Positions 28,152 to 37,321 of a stretch of 64,000 bases of DNA are shown one piece after another. The translations under genes were made by a program, and so were the position numbers. The notes below the pieces were generated by a model. The model saw only the letters and a list, made by a program, of their open reading frames with translations. It made no database searches and had not been told where the DNA came from. The DNA is from Trichodesmium sp050015995 (GTDB taxonomy: Bacteria; Cyanobacteriota; Cyanobacteriia; Cyanobacteriales; Microcoleaceae): the NCBI RefSeq assembly GCF_050015995.1, contig NZ_JBNHEP010000099.1:62001-126000 (forward strand), written 5' to 3'. The stretch's first letter is position 1, and every line of letters begins with the position of its first letter.

Positions 28152-28288
28152 GATATCAAATCCGGTAGCATTGGTATAATTAGATAGTTAATCTAGGAGT
28201 CAGGAGTCAGGAGAAAAGAGAATTTAGAAAGATTTGCTCTTTACTGAAGATGAAAATTTTTTGATACTGAATTAAGCGGATTTGATAT
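28152..28288. mobile_element. MITE family E (137 bp), abutted by an IS
   Basis: GATATCAAATCCGG at the left and CGGATTTGATAT at the right form a terminal inverted repeat; the inside has GGAGTCAGGAGTCAGGAG. The IS at 28290 starts immediately beyond the right end, and its TATA duplication overlaps the MITE end, so the IS probably inserted into the MITE terminus. Related single ends are at 964 and 8822. Confidence 0.65.
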
Positions 28289-28289
28289 A

Positions 28290-29206
28290 GAACCTATTTG
28301 GGATCTTTTTTTGTTTTGGCGTTCAGGCGATCGCCAATCTCTTAAGCATAAGTCTAACAAAACAAAGATTAATCTTGGTGGTGGCATTCTCAAGAGTTCT
28401 TTCAAAGTTTTTGACTAAACTCTTACATCTTTCCATCCAAGAATTAGTTCTTTCAATGACCCATCGAGCTTTGACGGGTACAAAACCCCTTTGTCCCTGC
28501 TTCTTCTTCTCAACTTTTGAGGGCTTAGGTGAGAGCTTAAACCGAATCTTGGTCATAATCGCTGGATAAATTTTTTTCAACTCAATCGTTAATTTTTCCG
28601 GGTGATATCCGTTATCAAGAAGAATAGTGATTTTAGGAATATTGACAGGTTTAGATTTGAAGTAATCAATATTGTCAGACAACATTTCAATTAATCCCAC
28701 ATCATCAGAGACTGATGCTTTAGTACAATGAGCAAAAAAAGGAAAACCGAGGCTATCTACTGCTAGATGCCGCTTGATTCCATTAGTACTCTTGTAAAAG
28801 CAGAATCCTTTCGACTCTGTACTCGCATTACAAGTATTTTTGACAGATAAGTGAGTCAATGATGATTAAAGTTGTCCATTTAGCTTTTTTTTTAACCTTT
28901 TGACGCAGTTGTCCATGTAAAACATCTCTAATCTTCTCAATTACCCCTTAATCTCGCCATTGTTTGTAGTGCCAAAATACCGTCGAATAAGCAGGTAAAT
29001 CCTTGGGTAAATCACACCAGTTACAGCCATTCTTAAGTTGGTAGAGAACACCATCCAATATTTCTCTTTTAGTCCATTTGGGGGGTTTAGTTCTTTTCTT
29101 TTTGGGTAACAGGGGTTCAATTAGAACCCACTCCTCATCTGTCAAGCTACTAGAGTATGGCATTTTCTATCCATTATAGTCTTTCAGAAAGATCCCAAAT
29201 GGCTTC
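28290..29206. mobile_element. IS5-type insertion sequence (917 bp), target duplication TATA
   Basis: Left end GAACCTATTTGGGATCTTT and right end (reverse complement) GAAGCCATTTGGGATCTTT are inverted repeats with two mismatches, flanked by TATA at 28286-28289 and 29207-29210. The interior is a leftward two-frame IS5-type transposase. A lone similar end, GAACCTAATTGGTATCTTTT, occurs at 58970-58990. Confidence 0.85.
28323..29163 (-). pseudogene. IS5-family (IS427-like) transposase in two frames
   Basis: The N-terminal frame (29163-28948) reads MPYSSSLTDEEWVLIEPLLP and CNWCDLPKDLPAYSTVFWHY; the C-terminal frame (28859-28323) reads YKSTNGIKRHLAVDSLGFPF (first Asp), ITILLDNGYHPEKL (second Asp) and RWVIERTNSWMERCKSLVKN (Glu). 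The about 90 bases between (containing LTDSSIIIDSQS-like codons in mixed frames) have lost continuity. Some IS427-group elements do use a programmed frameshift, but here the junction looks like more than one lesion. Confidence 0.8.
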
Positions 29207-29215
29207 TATAAAGCA

Positions 29216-29535
29216 AGTATTCGTTTAACCTCTAGTAAATTTTTAACCAGAGATTCGTCTAGTCTAAGCTTTGATTAAATTCAGGTCGCGAGCAAGTAAA
29301 AGATGATACTCAAGCTCACTGGTTGAAACCATAGCAATTGTCATAGTTCTGCATCTCCATTTCTACCACATCCTTCTGCAATATTTGCAGGAATTGAAGC
29401 ACAAGAACGATGAGCTTGAGTTGTCAACCCATACAATTCTGTGGCGGGAAATGTAGATTTAGCTCGCACTTACTGTTAAGGTTAACTGATAAGCTCTTAC
29501 CCATTCTTTTAATTCTTTGAAATCTCTCAATTGCT
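29216..29535 (-). pseudogene. Four-helix-bundle protein (23S rRNA IVS family), decayed
   Basis: Leftward frames give FKELKEWVRAYQLTLTV, then TELYGLTTQAHRSCASIPAN followed by IAEGCGRNGDAEL, and after a shift IAMVSTSELEYHLLLARDLN-LIKA. This is the usual order in the small four-helix-bundle family (YGLTxQIRRxxxSIPxNIAEG...SxxELEYxL). At least two frameshifts and an end rich in stops show that it is not functional. It lies just beyond the right end of the IS. Confidence 0.75.
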
Positions 29536-29728
29536 TTTTCCTCCTTTAAAGGTAATGAAACTGATAGCTGATAGCTGACTGCTGAATGCTTACCAATGGT
29601 TCTAGCTTGTTCTACTGGAGCGATCGCATCCCTACTAAACTACGGCAAAATGTGGCTGACGAAAGTAAGGTGGTGGAAAAAGCACAAGCAGGCGAGTTTA
29701 CAGCGGTTTTCATAATTAGTAGACCACA

Positions 29729-29756
29729 GTAGAGAAGTTCCATCGAACTTCCCTAC
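29729..29756. repeat. 28-bp palindromic repeat (GTAG...CTAC), copy 2
   Basis: GTAGAGAAGTTCCATCGAAC followed by TTCCCTAC folds into a near-perfect hairpin. As in the copy at 50765-50792, it is followed by GGTTTTTGGTTGTGA-like sequence and ATCAGCAAAAGCGCTGTA. The rest of 29536-30006 is non-coding. Confidence 0.65.
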
Positions 29757-30006
29757 AAGGTTTTGGTTGTGACGTGAGGTCATGTATCAGCAAAAGCGCT
29801 GTATTGTTTATCTGCTTTAATTTTGGTCCATGGCGTTGGGACGGTCGCTTTGTTCGAGCCATATTAGGTCTATAATATAACCTTATTAGATATAGCACTA
29901 CAAAAAAGTGTTGGGAAATTAATAAAATTGAAATCCTTTACAACCAATACTTTTGACTTAAGCTGAATGCTGAATGCTTAAAGCTATATCTTTGAAAACT
30001 TGCTAT

Positions 30007-30537
30007 CTACCTAAATAACTCCACCCCATCCCTCCCATCAATATCTTGCACATAAACCTTCACCTGCTCCTCCTTAGCAGTAGGTAATTTTTTACCTGTA
30101 AAATCTGGATGAATAGGCAACTCCCGATGACCCCTATCCACCAAAACAACTAATCTAATTACTTCTGGGCGACCATACTCCACAACTGCATTCAAAGCAG
30201 CTCGTACTGTTCGACCTTTATAAATCACATCATCAACTAACACCACAATCTTACCAGTAATATCCACAGGAATTTCTGTTTTAGCTGGTGTTCGCATTCC
30301 CACTTGATACAAGTCATCGCGATAAAAAGTAATATCCAATGCTCCCACAGGTACCTTAACTTGTTCTAGTAATTCAATTTGATTTGCCAAAATTTTTGCT
30401 AGTGGAACTCCTCTGGTATGAATACCTAATAATACCAGTTGAGATAAATCTCCTGACTTTTCAATTACTTGGGAAGCTAGACGAGTAACAGTACGTCGTA
30501 ACTCCTTTGCTGATAAAATTTCTACTGTATTGCTCAT
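30007..30537 (-). CDS. pyrR: PyrR bifunctional pyrimidine regulator / uracil phosphoribosyltransferase
   Basis: 176 residues. The PRPP-binding motif VVLVDDVIYKGRTVRAAL (about 97-114) and the N-terminal ILSAKELRRTVTRLASQVIE with GIHTRGVPLAKIL are diagnostic of PyrR. In Gram-positives PyrR is an mRNA-binding attenuator; in cyanobacteria its regulatory role is less clear and it may act mainly as a UPRTase. Its ATG overlaps the stop of the upstream cobD gene (ATGA), so the two are translationally coupled. Confidence 0.92.
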   Translation of the reverse strand: MSNTVEILSAKELRRTVTRLASQVIEKSGDLSQLVLLGIHTRGVPLAKILANQIELLEQVKVPVGALDITFYRDDLYQVGMRTPAKTEIPVDITGKIVVLVDDVIYKGRTVRAALNAVVEYGRPEVIRLVVLVDRGHRELPIHPDFTGKKLPTAKEEQVKVYVQDIDGRDGVELFR

Positions 30538-31589
30538 TTATTTACCCACCACAAATAACAGATAAAAAACAATCCCAACCATATTAAAAAGCAGTACCGA
30601 GTTAACCGTAATGCTCGATCGATCGTTTCTGGTGTAATTGGATGAGTGGCGTCTCCCAATAGTGGTTTATTTTTAACCACCCCCTTGTAAGAATTTGCAC
30701 CACCCATTTGCACCCCTAATGTTGCAGCATAAGCACACTCACTCCAACCAGCATTAGGACTTGGGTCTTTCACTGCATCCCTTTGACATATTCTCCAAAC
30801 GTATAGAGGTTTGCCAGAGAGAAATGCTATAGTCAGCACATTTAACCTACAAGGTAGCCAGGTTAAAACGTCTTCTAGTTTCGCACTAAACCATCCTAGA
30901 TCGGTATAGGGTGCTTCTTTATAGCCTACCATTGAGTCTAATGTACTGGCAGCTTTGTAAGCAAAGGCCAAAGGTACACTGCCTACATTAGGTATTATTG
31001 CTCCTACTAAAGCATAAAATAATGGTGCTATTACTCCATCTGTAGCATTTTCTGTGACTGTTTCTAAAACTGCACGAAATATTTCTGAAATTGATAAGTT
31101 TTCTGTATCTCTACCTACATATAAACTTAATTTTTGACGTGCTTGAATTAAATTACCATTTACGACAGGTTGAAGTACGTCTTTAGCTGCGGCATTTAAA
31201 CTTTTACCAGCAAAACAGCTAGCTAATAGAATGCTCTCTAATATTACTGTGAATAAAGGAAATTGGACAAAATTTATTCGTAAAGCTTGAAAAATTAACC
31301 AACTGATAATTCCACTACCGAAAACAAGAGCTACTGCCAATAAAATACCTAGCAATCTCAGTATAAGTGCAGGGAGGTTCTCTCTACGATGTTTACTGAG
31401 TTGAAAAATCAGTTGAGTGTAATGAGTAATTATCCAACCCATGACCTTGACAGGATGTGGCCAACTCCAAGGATCGCCAATCAAATAATCTAAGCAAGCA
31501 GCTATAAAAACAACAATGAAGCTATAGTTATAAGTCACAGAAATTAAATAATTATAAATTTGTTTTAGTGAATAATCATTGTCAATCAT
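30534..31589 (-). CDS. cobD: Adenosylcobinamide-phosphate synthase CobD/CbiB
   Basis: 351 residues, with several membrane helices and the family motifs AACLDYLIGDPWSWPHPVKV (about 31-50), RDTENLSISEIFRAVLETVTENATDGVIAP (family core, about 154-183) and DPSPNAGWSECAYAATLGVQ (about 271-290). It attaches aminopropanol (phosphate) to cobyric acid in cobalamin or pseudocobalamin synthesis, in the membrane. It overlaps pyrR by 4 bases on the same strand; other cob genes are not in the window. Confidence 0.92.
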   Translation of the reverse strand: MIDNDYSLKQIYNYLISVTYNYSFIVVFIAACLDYLIGDPWSWPHPVKVMGWIITHYTQLIFQLSKHRRENLPALILRLLGILLAVALVFGSGIISWLIFQALRINFVQFPLFTVILESILLASCFAGKSLNAAAKDVLQPVVNGNLIQARQKLSLYVGRDTENLSISEIFRAVLETVTENATDGVIAPLFYALVGAIIPNVGSVPLAFAYKAASTLDSMVGYKEAPYTDLGWFSAKLEDVLTWLPCRLNVLTIAFLSGKPLYVWRICQRDAVKDPSPNAGWSECAYAATLGVQMGGANSYKGVVKNKPLLGDATHPITPETIDRALRLTRYCFLIWLGLFFICYLWWVNK

Positions 31590-31636
31590 CTAAATGCCGA
31601 TCAACTTTCACAACTTTATAGTCAAGCTATCAAAAA

Positions 31637-32080
31637 CTAAACAACAAAACTTGTTTCTTCTCCTACTACAGCTTGCCAACTACGGACATCGTAGTATAAG
31701 TCTTCTAGGGAAATATTGTAAAGAGCTTCAGAAAGTTTTTTATGTAGTCGATGCCAGATAGAATAAGTAACCCAGTCTTCTGCCTGGTTAGTATCAGGAG
31801 CATATCGAGGCAAAGGTTCGATTCTTTCACCAACAGATTCTAGTATTTCTCCTAGAGATATTTGAGCTGGTAATTTAGCTAGTTGATATCCACCTTGAGC
31901 GCCACGAAATGATACAACTAAACCTGCACGACGCATATCTATTAATAACTTTTCAAGATAGGCTAGAGGTATGTCTTGACGTAGTGCTATTTCTTTGACA
32001 GATACTGGAGTATTACTTTGTTGTAAGCTTAAATCTAAAAGTGCCTTAACACTGTAATGTCCACGAGTAGTTAACTTCAT
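31637..32080 (-). CDS. Rrf2-family transcriptional regulator without cysteines
   Basis: 147 residues. The N-terminal winged helix (MKLTTRGHYSVKALLDLSLQ; DIPLAYLEKLLIDMRRAGLV; GAQGGYQLAK) is that of Rrf2 proteins such as IscR and CymR. No cysteine occurs anywhere in the protein, so it cannot bind an Fe-S cluster in the IscR way; a CymR-like partner-protein or small-molecule mechanism is more likely. It is 48 bases upstream of cobD on the same strand and may share its transcript. Confidence 0.85.
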   Translation of the reverse strand: MKLTTRGHYSVKALLDLSLQQSNTPVSVKEIALRQDIPLAYLEKLLIDMRRAGLVVSFRGAQGGYQLAKLPAQISLGEILESVGERIEPLPRYAPDTNQAEDWVTYSIWHRLHKKLSEALYNISLEDLYYDVRSWQAVVGEETSFVV

Positions 32081-32393
32081 TGTATTGTTATTAATTAAAA
32101 GAGGCTAAAGTAATTTATAGCTGCAACTATATCAAATGGCCATTCAACTAAACTCCTTAATAGTTAATAGTTGATAGTTCAATGCTGATATTACATACTA
32201 TATAGATGATTGCTGAGTGTAATAAATTTCTATTCTTAGATTATTGTCTGAAAAATTTAATCAAATATGTGAATTTTTCACATAATTAGTGTAATATAGT
32301 TTTACAAGCAAATATCAAGCTATTGTTTCTTGGAAGTTAAACAAGCTAAGACAAAAGTTGATAACTGTAGTAAAGTGTTATAGGACTAAAAAC

Positions 32394-32822
32394 ATGGGTA
32401 AAAAGAAAAATCCTGAACCCTTACAAGGGAAAGAATTACTTGAAAAAGTCAAAGAGTTAGATAAAAAAAGTAAAGAAGAGAAAGCTAGAGAATGTGGCTA
32501 CTACACTGTTACTAAAAGTGGTGTTGAACGAGTCAACATGATGAAGTTTTTGAATGCCTTGATTGATGCTGAGGGTATTGAGTTAGATGGAAAACAAAAT
32601 GGTAATGGACGTGGCGGACGTTCTGCTAGTTATAAGATTAGTGTACAATCCAATGGTAATTTATTAATTGGTGCTGCTTATACTAAACAAATGGATTTAC
32701 AGCCTGGAGATGAGTTTGAAATTTCCTTGGGACGTAAACATATTCATTTGCGTCAAGTAGAGGCAGAGGCAGAAGAAGAAGAGGAAGAAGAAGAAGAAGC
32801 AGTATCAGCAGGAACATTTTAA
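32394..32822 (+). CDS. AbrB-like transcriptional regulator, cyAbrB family
   Basis: 142 residues from ATG 32394 (the frame is open 12 codons further upstream but MGKKKNPEPLQGKELLEKVK is the usual start). The cyanobacterial AbrB pattern follows: KARECGYYTVTKSGVERVNM, FLNALIDAEGIEL, GRGGRSASYKISVQSNGNLL, AYTKQMDLQPGDEFEISLGR. The C-terminus is a long acidic run of Glu. cyAbrB proteins are global regulators of nitrogen and carbon metabolism and hydrogenase genes. It is divergent from the Rrf2 gene. Confidence 0.88.
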   Translation: MGKKKNPEPLQGKELLEKVKELDKKSKEEKARECGYYTVTKSGVERVNMMKFLNALIDAEGIELDGKQNGNGRGGRSASYKISVQSNGNLLIGAAYTKQMDLQPGDEFEISLGRKHIHLRQVEAEAEEEEEEEEEAVSAGTF

Positions 32823-33266
32823 GTTAAGGCTACATAATTCACATATTTACCGAAAAGCAAGATTGAAATCCCTGTCTCTTTCAGAGCAGGGATAAAAACA
32901 AGCAAGCAATTTTTGCTTGAGCTGCTGAATGCTTTCCTTTATTAATAATTAACGAAAGCAAGGCAGAATTAGCTTTTGCACAATGAATATTTGCTAGTAG
33001 AAGTGAAATTTATGACGGTTATTAGCTTCCTCGCCGGAGTTACCCCACATCTTTGTAGCGCAGTTATTCCGCAAAAGGCAAGAAGCAAACGCCAGTATCA
33101 GTGTGGAATTAATTCTGGTCGAGGATGTGTTTCAATTACAATGAAGATAGAGAAGAAGCTGAAAATACTCTCCCTAATACCAAATTCAAAAAAGGTAGTT
33201 ACATCCTAATCTATTATTTATTCCTATATTGATATTGAAAAATTAGATGGTTTGCATAAATTAGAA
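32823..33266. other. Non-coding
   Basis: A possible terminator for the cyAbrB gene lies at 32868-32897 (CCCTGTCTCTTTCAGAGCAGGG). I see no convincing gene; a 77-codon frame at 32976-33209 has no recognisable features. Confidence 0.4.
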
Positions 33267-33397
33267 TTGTCGCTAAATAAATGGAAAAAATCGCTCAAAT
33301 TAAAACACAGCAGTAATTCCAGACGTTTTAAATTTGGAATAGCTAAAATTCTTACTTGAGTTGGGTTTGCCAGTTTTTTTTAGTTATAAAGCGACAA
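33267..33397. mobile_element. MITE-like family G, copy 1
   Basis: TTGTCGCTAAATAAATGGAA at the left and TTATAAAGCGACAA at the right give a short terminal inverted repeat. The copy at 40450-40580 has the same ends, the same order of internal words (GGAAAAAATC-CTCAAA, AATTC) and similar length. Confidence 0.65.
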
Positions 33398-33568
33398 GTC
33401 TATTGTTTGTCAAAATTCAGCCTTTTTGTTCTCTTTATTAATATATTTCATTTGTAAGAGGTAAGCGAATGCTGAGGTAGTCAAGCTGTCAAAGGAATGA
33501 GCTTGAATAGATTAGGATTAGTCTCATTCCCGTTATACTTAATTTAGTAAGTTTTTTAATTTGTAAAT

Positions 33569-33686
33569 TAGACATCTCCAAAAATAAAAAGTAAAGTCAA
33601 TTATTATCCATAAATTATCAATTCCTCCTCCCTATTCCCTGTTCCCTGTTCCCTGTTCCCTGTTCCCTCTTTTCTGGAGATGTCTA
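33569..33686. mobile_element. MITE-like family F, copy 2 (118 bp)
   Basis: Opposite orientation to 15672-15775: starts TAGACATCTCCAAAAATAAA and ends CTTTTCTGGAGATGTCTA, with CCCTGTT tandem units inside (one or two more than the first copy) and ATTATTATCCATAAATTATC shared. Confidence 0.75.
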
Positions 33687-33723
33687 TTGCTCGGCTATTA
33701 ACTATAGTCATCAAAAACTAAAA

Positions 33724-34632
33724 CTAGGAAACTGTGACAGAACCCAGTAATCTTTCCATAATTGTTTGAGTACGTTTTCCCCCTGCTGTTATCAAGCGAT
33801 GGGAAAGCACATAAGGAACAAGAAACTTCACATCATCAGGAATAGCATAATCTCTTCCCGTGAGAAAGCCTAAAGCTTGAGTTGCTCGGTGCAAAGCAAC
33901 CGTTCCACGAGGACTAACACCTAGTGTAATTTCTTCATCTTCCCTTGTTGCTCTAACTAAGCTGAGAATATATTTTTGCAAAAACTCATTTACTTTTACC
34001 AAACTGCACAAACGACGTAACTCTTGTACTTCCTCCAAAGTAATGCAAGCTTTTAGTGTACTGACCCCTGAACCTTCAGAGATTCTTTGTAGCATCTGAA
34101 GTTCTTCCGACTCTGTAGGATAGCCTAATGTCAGAGATAAAGTAAAACGATCCATTTGTGCTTCTGGCAGTGGAAATGTACCTTGATACTCAATTGGGTT
34201 CTGAGTTGCAATGACAAAAAATGGGTCAGGAACAGAACGTGAAACCCCATCTACAGTAACTTGTTTTTCTTCCATTACTTCCAATAGAGCAGATTGAGTA
34301 CGGGGTGTTGCACGATTAATTTCATCTGTCAATAGTACGTTGGCAAACACCGGACCGGGTAGAAATTCAAATTCCCCACTACGAGGGTTCCAAATATTAG
34401 TACCAGTAATATCGGTAGGTAGTAAGTCAGGAGTACATTGAATTCGCTGAAACTTTCCAGCGATCGAATAAGCTAGAGATTTCGCTAGTAAGGTTTTACC
34501 TACACCGGGAACATCTTCTAAAAGAACATGACCTCCTGAAAGTAATGCTACTAATACTAATGTGATGGCATGTTCTTTACCAACAATAGTCTGACTGAGA
34601 TTTTGTTTCAGTTTTTCAATACTTTCTTTCAT
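33724..34632 (-). CDS. MoxR-family AAA+ ATPase
   Basis: 302 residues from ATG 34632 (a TTG 12 codons upstream is possible but less likely). Walker A LEDVPGVGKTLLAKSLA, Walker B VLLTDEINRATPRTQSALLE, sensor FVIATQNPIEYQGTFPLPEA and arginine-finger QMDRFTLSL are intact. MoxR ATPases act as chaperones, usually beside DUF58 and vWA-domain genes. None of these is next to it here, so its partner is encoded elsewhere. Confidence 0.93.
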   Translation of the reverse strand: MKESIEKLKQNLSQTIVGKEHAITLVLVALLSGGHVLLEDVPGVGKTLLAKSLAYSIAGKFQRIQCTPDLLPTDITGTNIWNPRSGEFEFLPGPVFANVLLTDEINRATPRTQSALLEVMEEKQVTVDGVSRSVPDPFFVIATQNPIEYQGTFPLPEAQMDRFTLSLTLGYPTESEELQMLQRISEGSGVSTLKACITLEEVQELRRLCSLVKVNEFLQKYILSLVRATREDEEITLGVSPRGTVALHRATQALGFLTGRDYAIPDDVKFLVPYVLSHRLITAGGKRTQTIMERLLGSVTVS

Positions 34633-34668
34633 AAAATTATTATTTGCTGTATGTTTTGATGGAAACAA

Positions 34669-35226
34669 ATAAACCCGTATTCTCTCCTCCGCTATATTTT
34701 TATTTCAACCCTGTCCTACCCGGCGAGGTCTTTAAGTACAGCTTCATAAAGAAATAGTATTAGGTGGTAGATGGTAGGTTTTAGGTAGTCAGTAAATCTT
34801 CATATTCCAACATTATAAATTAGCTTCCCAACCATGATAGCTCGTTATTTGTAAAATTATTTTTTCATGCATGGTATTATTTATTATTCTCAAACTAAAT
34901 CAAGTCTTAAGTAGCAGATTATTTATCAAAATACTTTCCACAAAATAGTTTTTATTGAGCTACTACCTAATATTCTTAACCGAACACTTCTAGGATGATA
35001 AATTATAGGGATATATTTGTATTAACACTACTATTTTCATTAATAAATAACAAATGCAATTTGATTATAGGTCAAATAGCCATGACCATAAATGAAGTTT
35101 TAACAGATTACATAATTAGCTAAGTTATCAAGATTTTTAGATTGCCAAGATCAATTATCTATACTCAGTCCAAAATCGATGTCATCTCTTGATAATATAT
35201 CTTTCAGCTAATAACATTATTGTCGG
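34669..35226. other. Non-coding
   Basis: Contains a short run of TAGGTGG/TAGATGG/TAGGTTT/TAGGTAG heptamers at 34760-34785. No reading frame or RNA gene recognised. Confidence 0.35.
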
Positions 35227-35451
35227 TTAGACTTCAACTCGGTTAATCTTTTCCGTTTTTATTTTTGACCAACTCACTCCGTAAATTCGAGAGCAAAAGG
35301 AGGTAATAATAGCTATTAAGTCTTCTATCAATTCATCTTGTTTTTTCTCACTTTGATTAACAAATTCAACTTTTTTGTCTAGTTCTTTTAACAAAATTTC
35401 TAGATAATTAGTGCCGAATTTTGCTAGAGGATCTTTGTGTTCAATAATCAA
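35227..35451 (-). pseudogene. IS607-type serine recombinase (TnpA), C-terminal fragment
   Basis: 74 residues: IIEHKDPLAKFGTNYLEILL, VEFVNQSEKKQDELIEDLIA, IITSFCSRIYGVSWSK. This is the end of the IS607 TnpA catalytic domain (EHKDRLxRFG...DLxxIITSFxxRLYG). The DNA-binding N-terminus and the catalytic Ser region are missing. A tnpB start fragment lies upstream on the same strand rather than downstream as in intact IS607, so the element is rearranged. Confidence 0.8.
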
Positions 35452-35532
35452 TACATTATAGTCTGGGTCAACTATAGCGTTTCTCAGTAAGCAAATTTTG
35501 TGAACTCAGCACTACCACCATTGCGCTTTTTC

Positions 35533-35841
35533 TTAAAAGTTAGGATATTTAGCGCGTCCACTAAAAAAGTTAGTGAAAGCAGTCTGTAAATGTCTCAAAC
35601 CTTGTTGTAATGGTACACTGCTAACTTCTGCTAGAAAATCTAAATCTTCCTGCTTTTTCCAGTTGGTAAGCATAGCTGAAGTTTGAGCATATCCCACCCG
35701 TTCCTGTCTCTCATACCAAACTTGAGTTCTAGCAGCTAAAGCTTTTTTGTATATGAGCCGCACACAACCCAACGTCCTGAGCAACAGATTTTCCTGCTCT
35801 GGAGTAGGGTAAAATCTAAATTTGTATGCTTTATCAACCAT
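35533..35841 (-). pseudogene. TnpB, N-terminal fragment
   Basis: 102 residues beginning MVDKAYKFRFYPTPEQENLL and LRTLGCVRLIYKKALAARTQ, with SSVPLQQGLRHLQTAFTNFF and GRAKYPNF: the N-terminal domain of IS605/IS607-type TnpB (YPTxEQ...GCxRxVYN...Q-x-LRxLxxAFxxFF). It ends at a stop right after KYPNF, where FK should follow, so the RuvC part is gone. Confidence 0.85.
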
Positions 35842-35901
35842 CTACTATTTACTGTCAACATTTACATTTTCACAAATTATATGTGAAAGCACAATATTGA
35901 T

Positions 35902-35951
35902 TGGCATTCATCCCGACGCTTCCTTACAGGAAAGCGCGGGTATAAATGCCA
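35902..35951. repeat. Long imperfect hairpin upstream of the tnpB fragment
   Basis: TGGCATTCATCCCGACGCTT...AAAGCGCGGGTATAAATGCCA folds with about 20 paired bases around CCTTACAGG. Similar CCCGACGCTTCC...GGAAAGCGxCGGG stems occur at the ends of IS200/IS605/IS607-type elements in cyanobacteria, so this may be a transposon end or a guide-RNA scaffold relic (inference). The rest of 35842-36287 is non-coding. Confidence 0.6.
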
Positions 35952-36287
35952 ACATTTTGATAAATCAAGCTATCAAGTCAGACTTTGAATTATCTTCATC
36001 AGTTCTGATAATCGTGCCGGATGGCAATTTATAACCTGTCAAATCTCCTTGTTTCAAGCACCTCCAGGTTTTTTGATAACTTATTTCTATTTTTTTAGCA
36101 TAGTCTTAAAGTTTCATGTCTATAAATTTAACATGAATGACTATATTTGACTATTTTATTAAAGATATCAGCGCGATCGCTGTGCAAATCATAAAAAGCA
36201 TAAATCAAATTGTGATTAACTTCAAAATATAAAAGGAATAGGATTAATTCCCATCCCTTGAATTGAATTTGATTTGATTAATAGATT

Positions 36288-36590
36288 TTAGTAGTCACGA
36301 GAGGAGCGGTCTCTTCTACCGCCACCACCGCCGCCACCGCGTCGGTCTTCTCGTGGCCTGGCCTTATTAACCTTGAGATTACGTCCCATCCATTCAGCAC
36401 CATCAAGTGCTTGAATGGCAGCTTCTTCTTCTTCTTCAGTCTCCATTTCTACAAAAGCAAAGCCCCGAGGGCGACCGGTTTCACGGTCACTAGGAACTTG
36501 AACTCGCTTCACAGTACCATATTCAGCAAAGACATCCTTTATATCTTCATCTGTTGCATCGTAGGAAAGGTTCCCAACGTAAACTGACAT
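36288..36590 (-). CDS. Glycine-rich RRM RNA-binding protein (Rbp)
   Basis: 100 residues from ATG 36590 (MSVYVGNLSYDATDEDIKDV). The frame is open further upstream but the added residues are not family-like. RNP2 is VYVGNL (3-8) and RNP1 is RGFAFVEM (about 44-51), the RRM spans about 2-80, and the tail is Arg/Gly-rich (RGGGGGGGRRDRSS). These cold- or stress-responsive proteins bind mRNA and help localise thylakoid mRNAs in cyanobacteria. A purine-rich GGAGG lies about 8-12 bases before the start. Confidence 0.93.
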   Translation of the reverse strand: MSVYVGNLSYDATDEDIKDVFAEYGTVKRVQVPSDRETGRPRGFAFVEMETEEEEEAAIQALDGAEWMGRNLKVNKARPREDRRGGGGGGGRRDRSSRDY

Positions 36591-37180
36591 AATTGACCTC
36601 CAAAATAGGAATGTAATGTAGAGAGATTTCGGAAGGCCAGCAATGCCAGATGAAACATCATCAAAAAGCTCATCACTCAAAGCAAAAACTGCAACCTATA
36701 CCTATTCTCAAACTAGATTCTATCATAGAGAGTTTTGGTTAATAATTATACAAATTATAACTTTCCTCCGACTGAAAATAGGCAGTAAAGTGTTTTAGAT
36801 TTTAGCTTTATAAAAGTTCCATTAAACCTCTGGACTAAATTCTCAGTCAAATCTTGCAACTCAAATTTAGGACTGCTATATTTTTTCAGTTTTTCATAAT
36901 TATCATAATCATGCTCTAGAAATAATTGATTCCAAATGAATAATAAATTAAATTCAGGCAAAATCAACTCATTACTAAATTATTTTCCCTTGACACAATA
37001 CCATTTTTTTTACCTTACAAAAAACAAGGTTGACAGTAATATGTTCAAATGAGGATGAAAACTAACTCTAGATTTTAATTTATCAAACCAATTTGATAAA
37101 TTTTTGCTACAAATTATTAGAAGTTAGGAACCAGATAGGGTCGCCGTCGGATTGGCGATGTACAGGATTCAGGAGTTATT
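36591..37180. other. Non-coding, AT-rich
   Basis: Holds the rbp leader and promoter region. Cold-regulated rbp genes have long 5' untranslated regions, and the 100 bases before 36590 are gene-free. A 70-codon reverse frame at 36755-36967 has no recognisable features and I do not call it. Confidence 0.4.
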
Positions 37181-37321
37181 ATATCATGTCCGCTTGAATA
37201 GTTATAAATAAAGAGGGAGGAGTCAGGAGGGAAGAGGGGGAAAAAGAAGGTATAAACAGGAGAAAGTTTTTTGATCGCGGAGCGGAACGAAGTTCTATCC
37301 CTAATTATCTGGACATGATAT
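37181..37321. mobile_element. MITE family D, copy 2 (141 bp)
   Basis: Left ATATCATGTCCGCTTGAATA-GTTATAAATAA and right TCTGGACATGATAT match the ends of 19209-19378; the inside has GGAGGAGTCAGGAGG. The remaining gap to 37714 contains a rightward frame KKKRSNRDLSHWVDRRITRS ending inside ribF's 3' end that I cannot place. Confidence 0.65.

Noticed and set aside
29716..29898. 60-codon reverse frame
   Set aside because: Overlaps the 28-bp palindrome and its repeated tail, so it is repeat-derived.
32976..33209. 77-codon forward frame
   Set aside because: No motif, no conserved neighbour and biased composition; likely chance.
36755..36967. 70-codon reverse frame in the long gap before ribF
   Set aside because: No family features and no start signal; could be a relic but cannot be supported.
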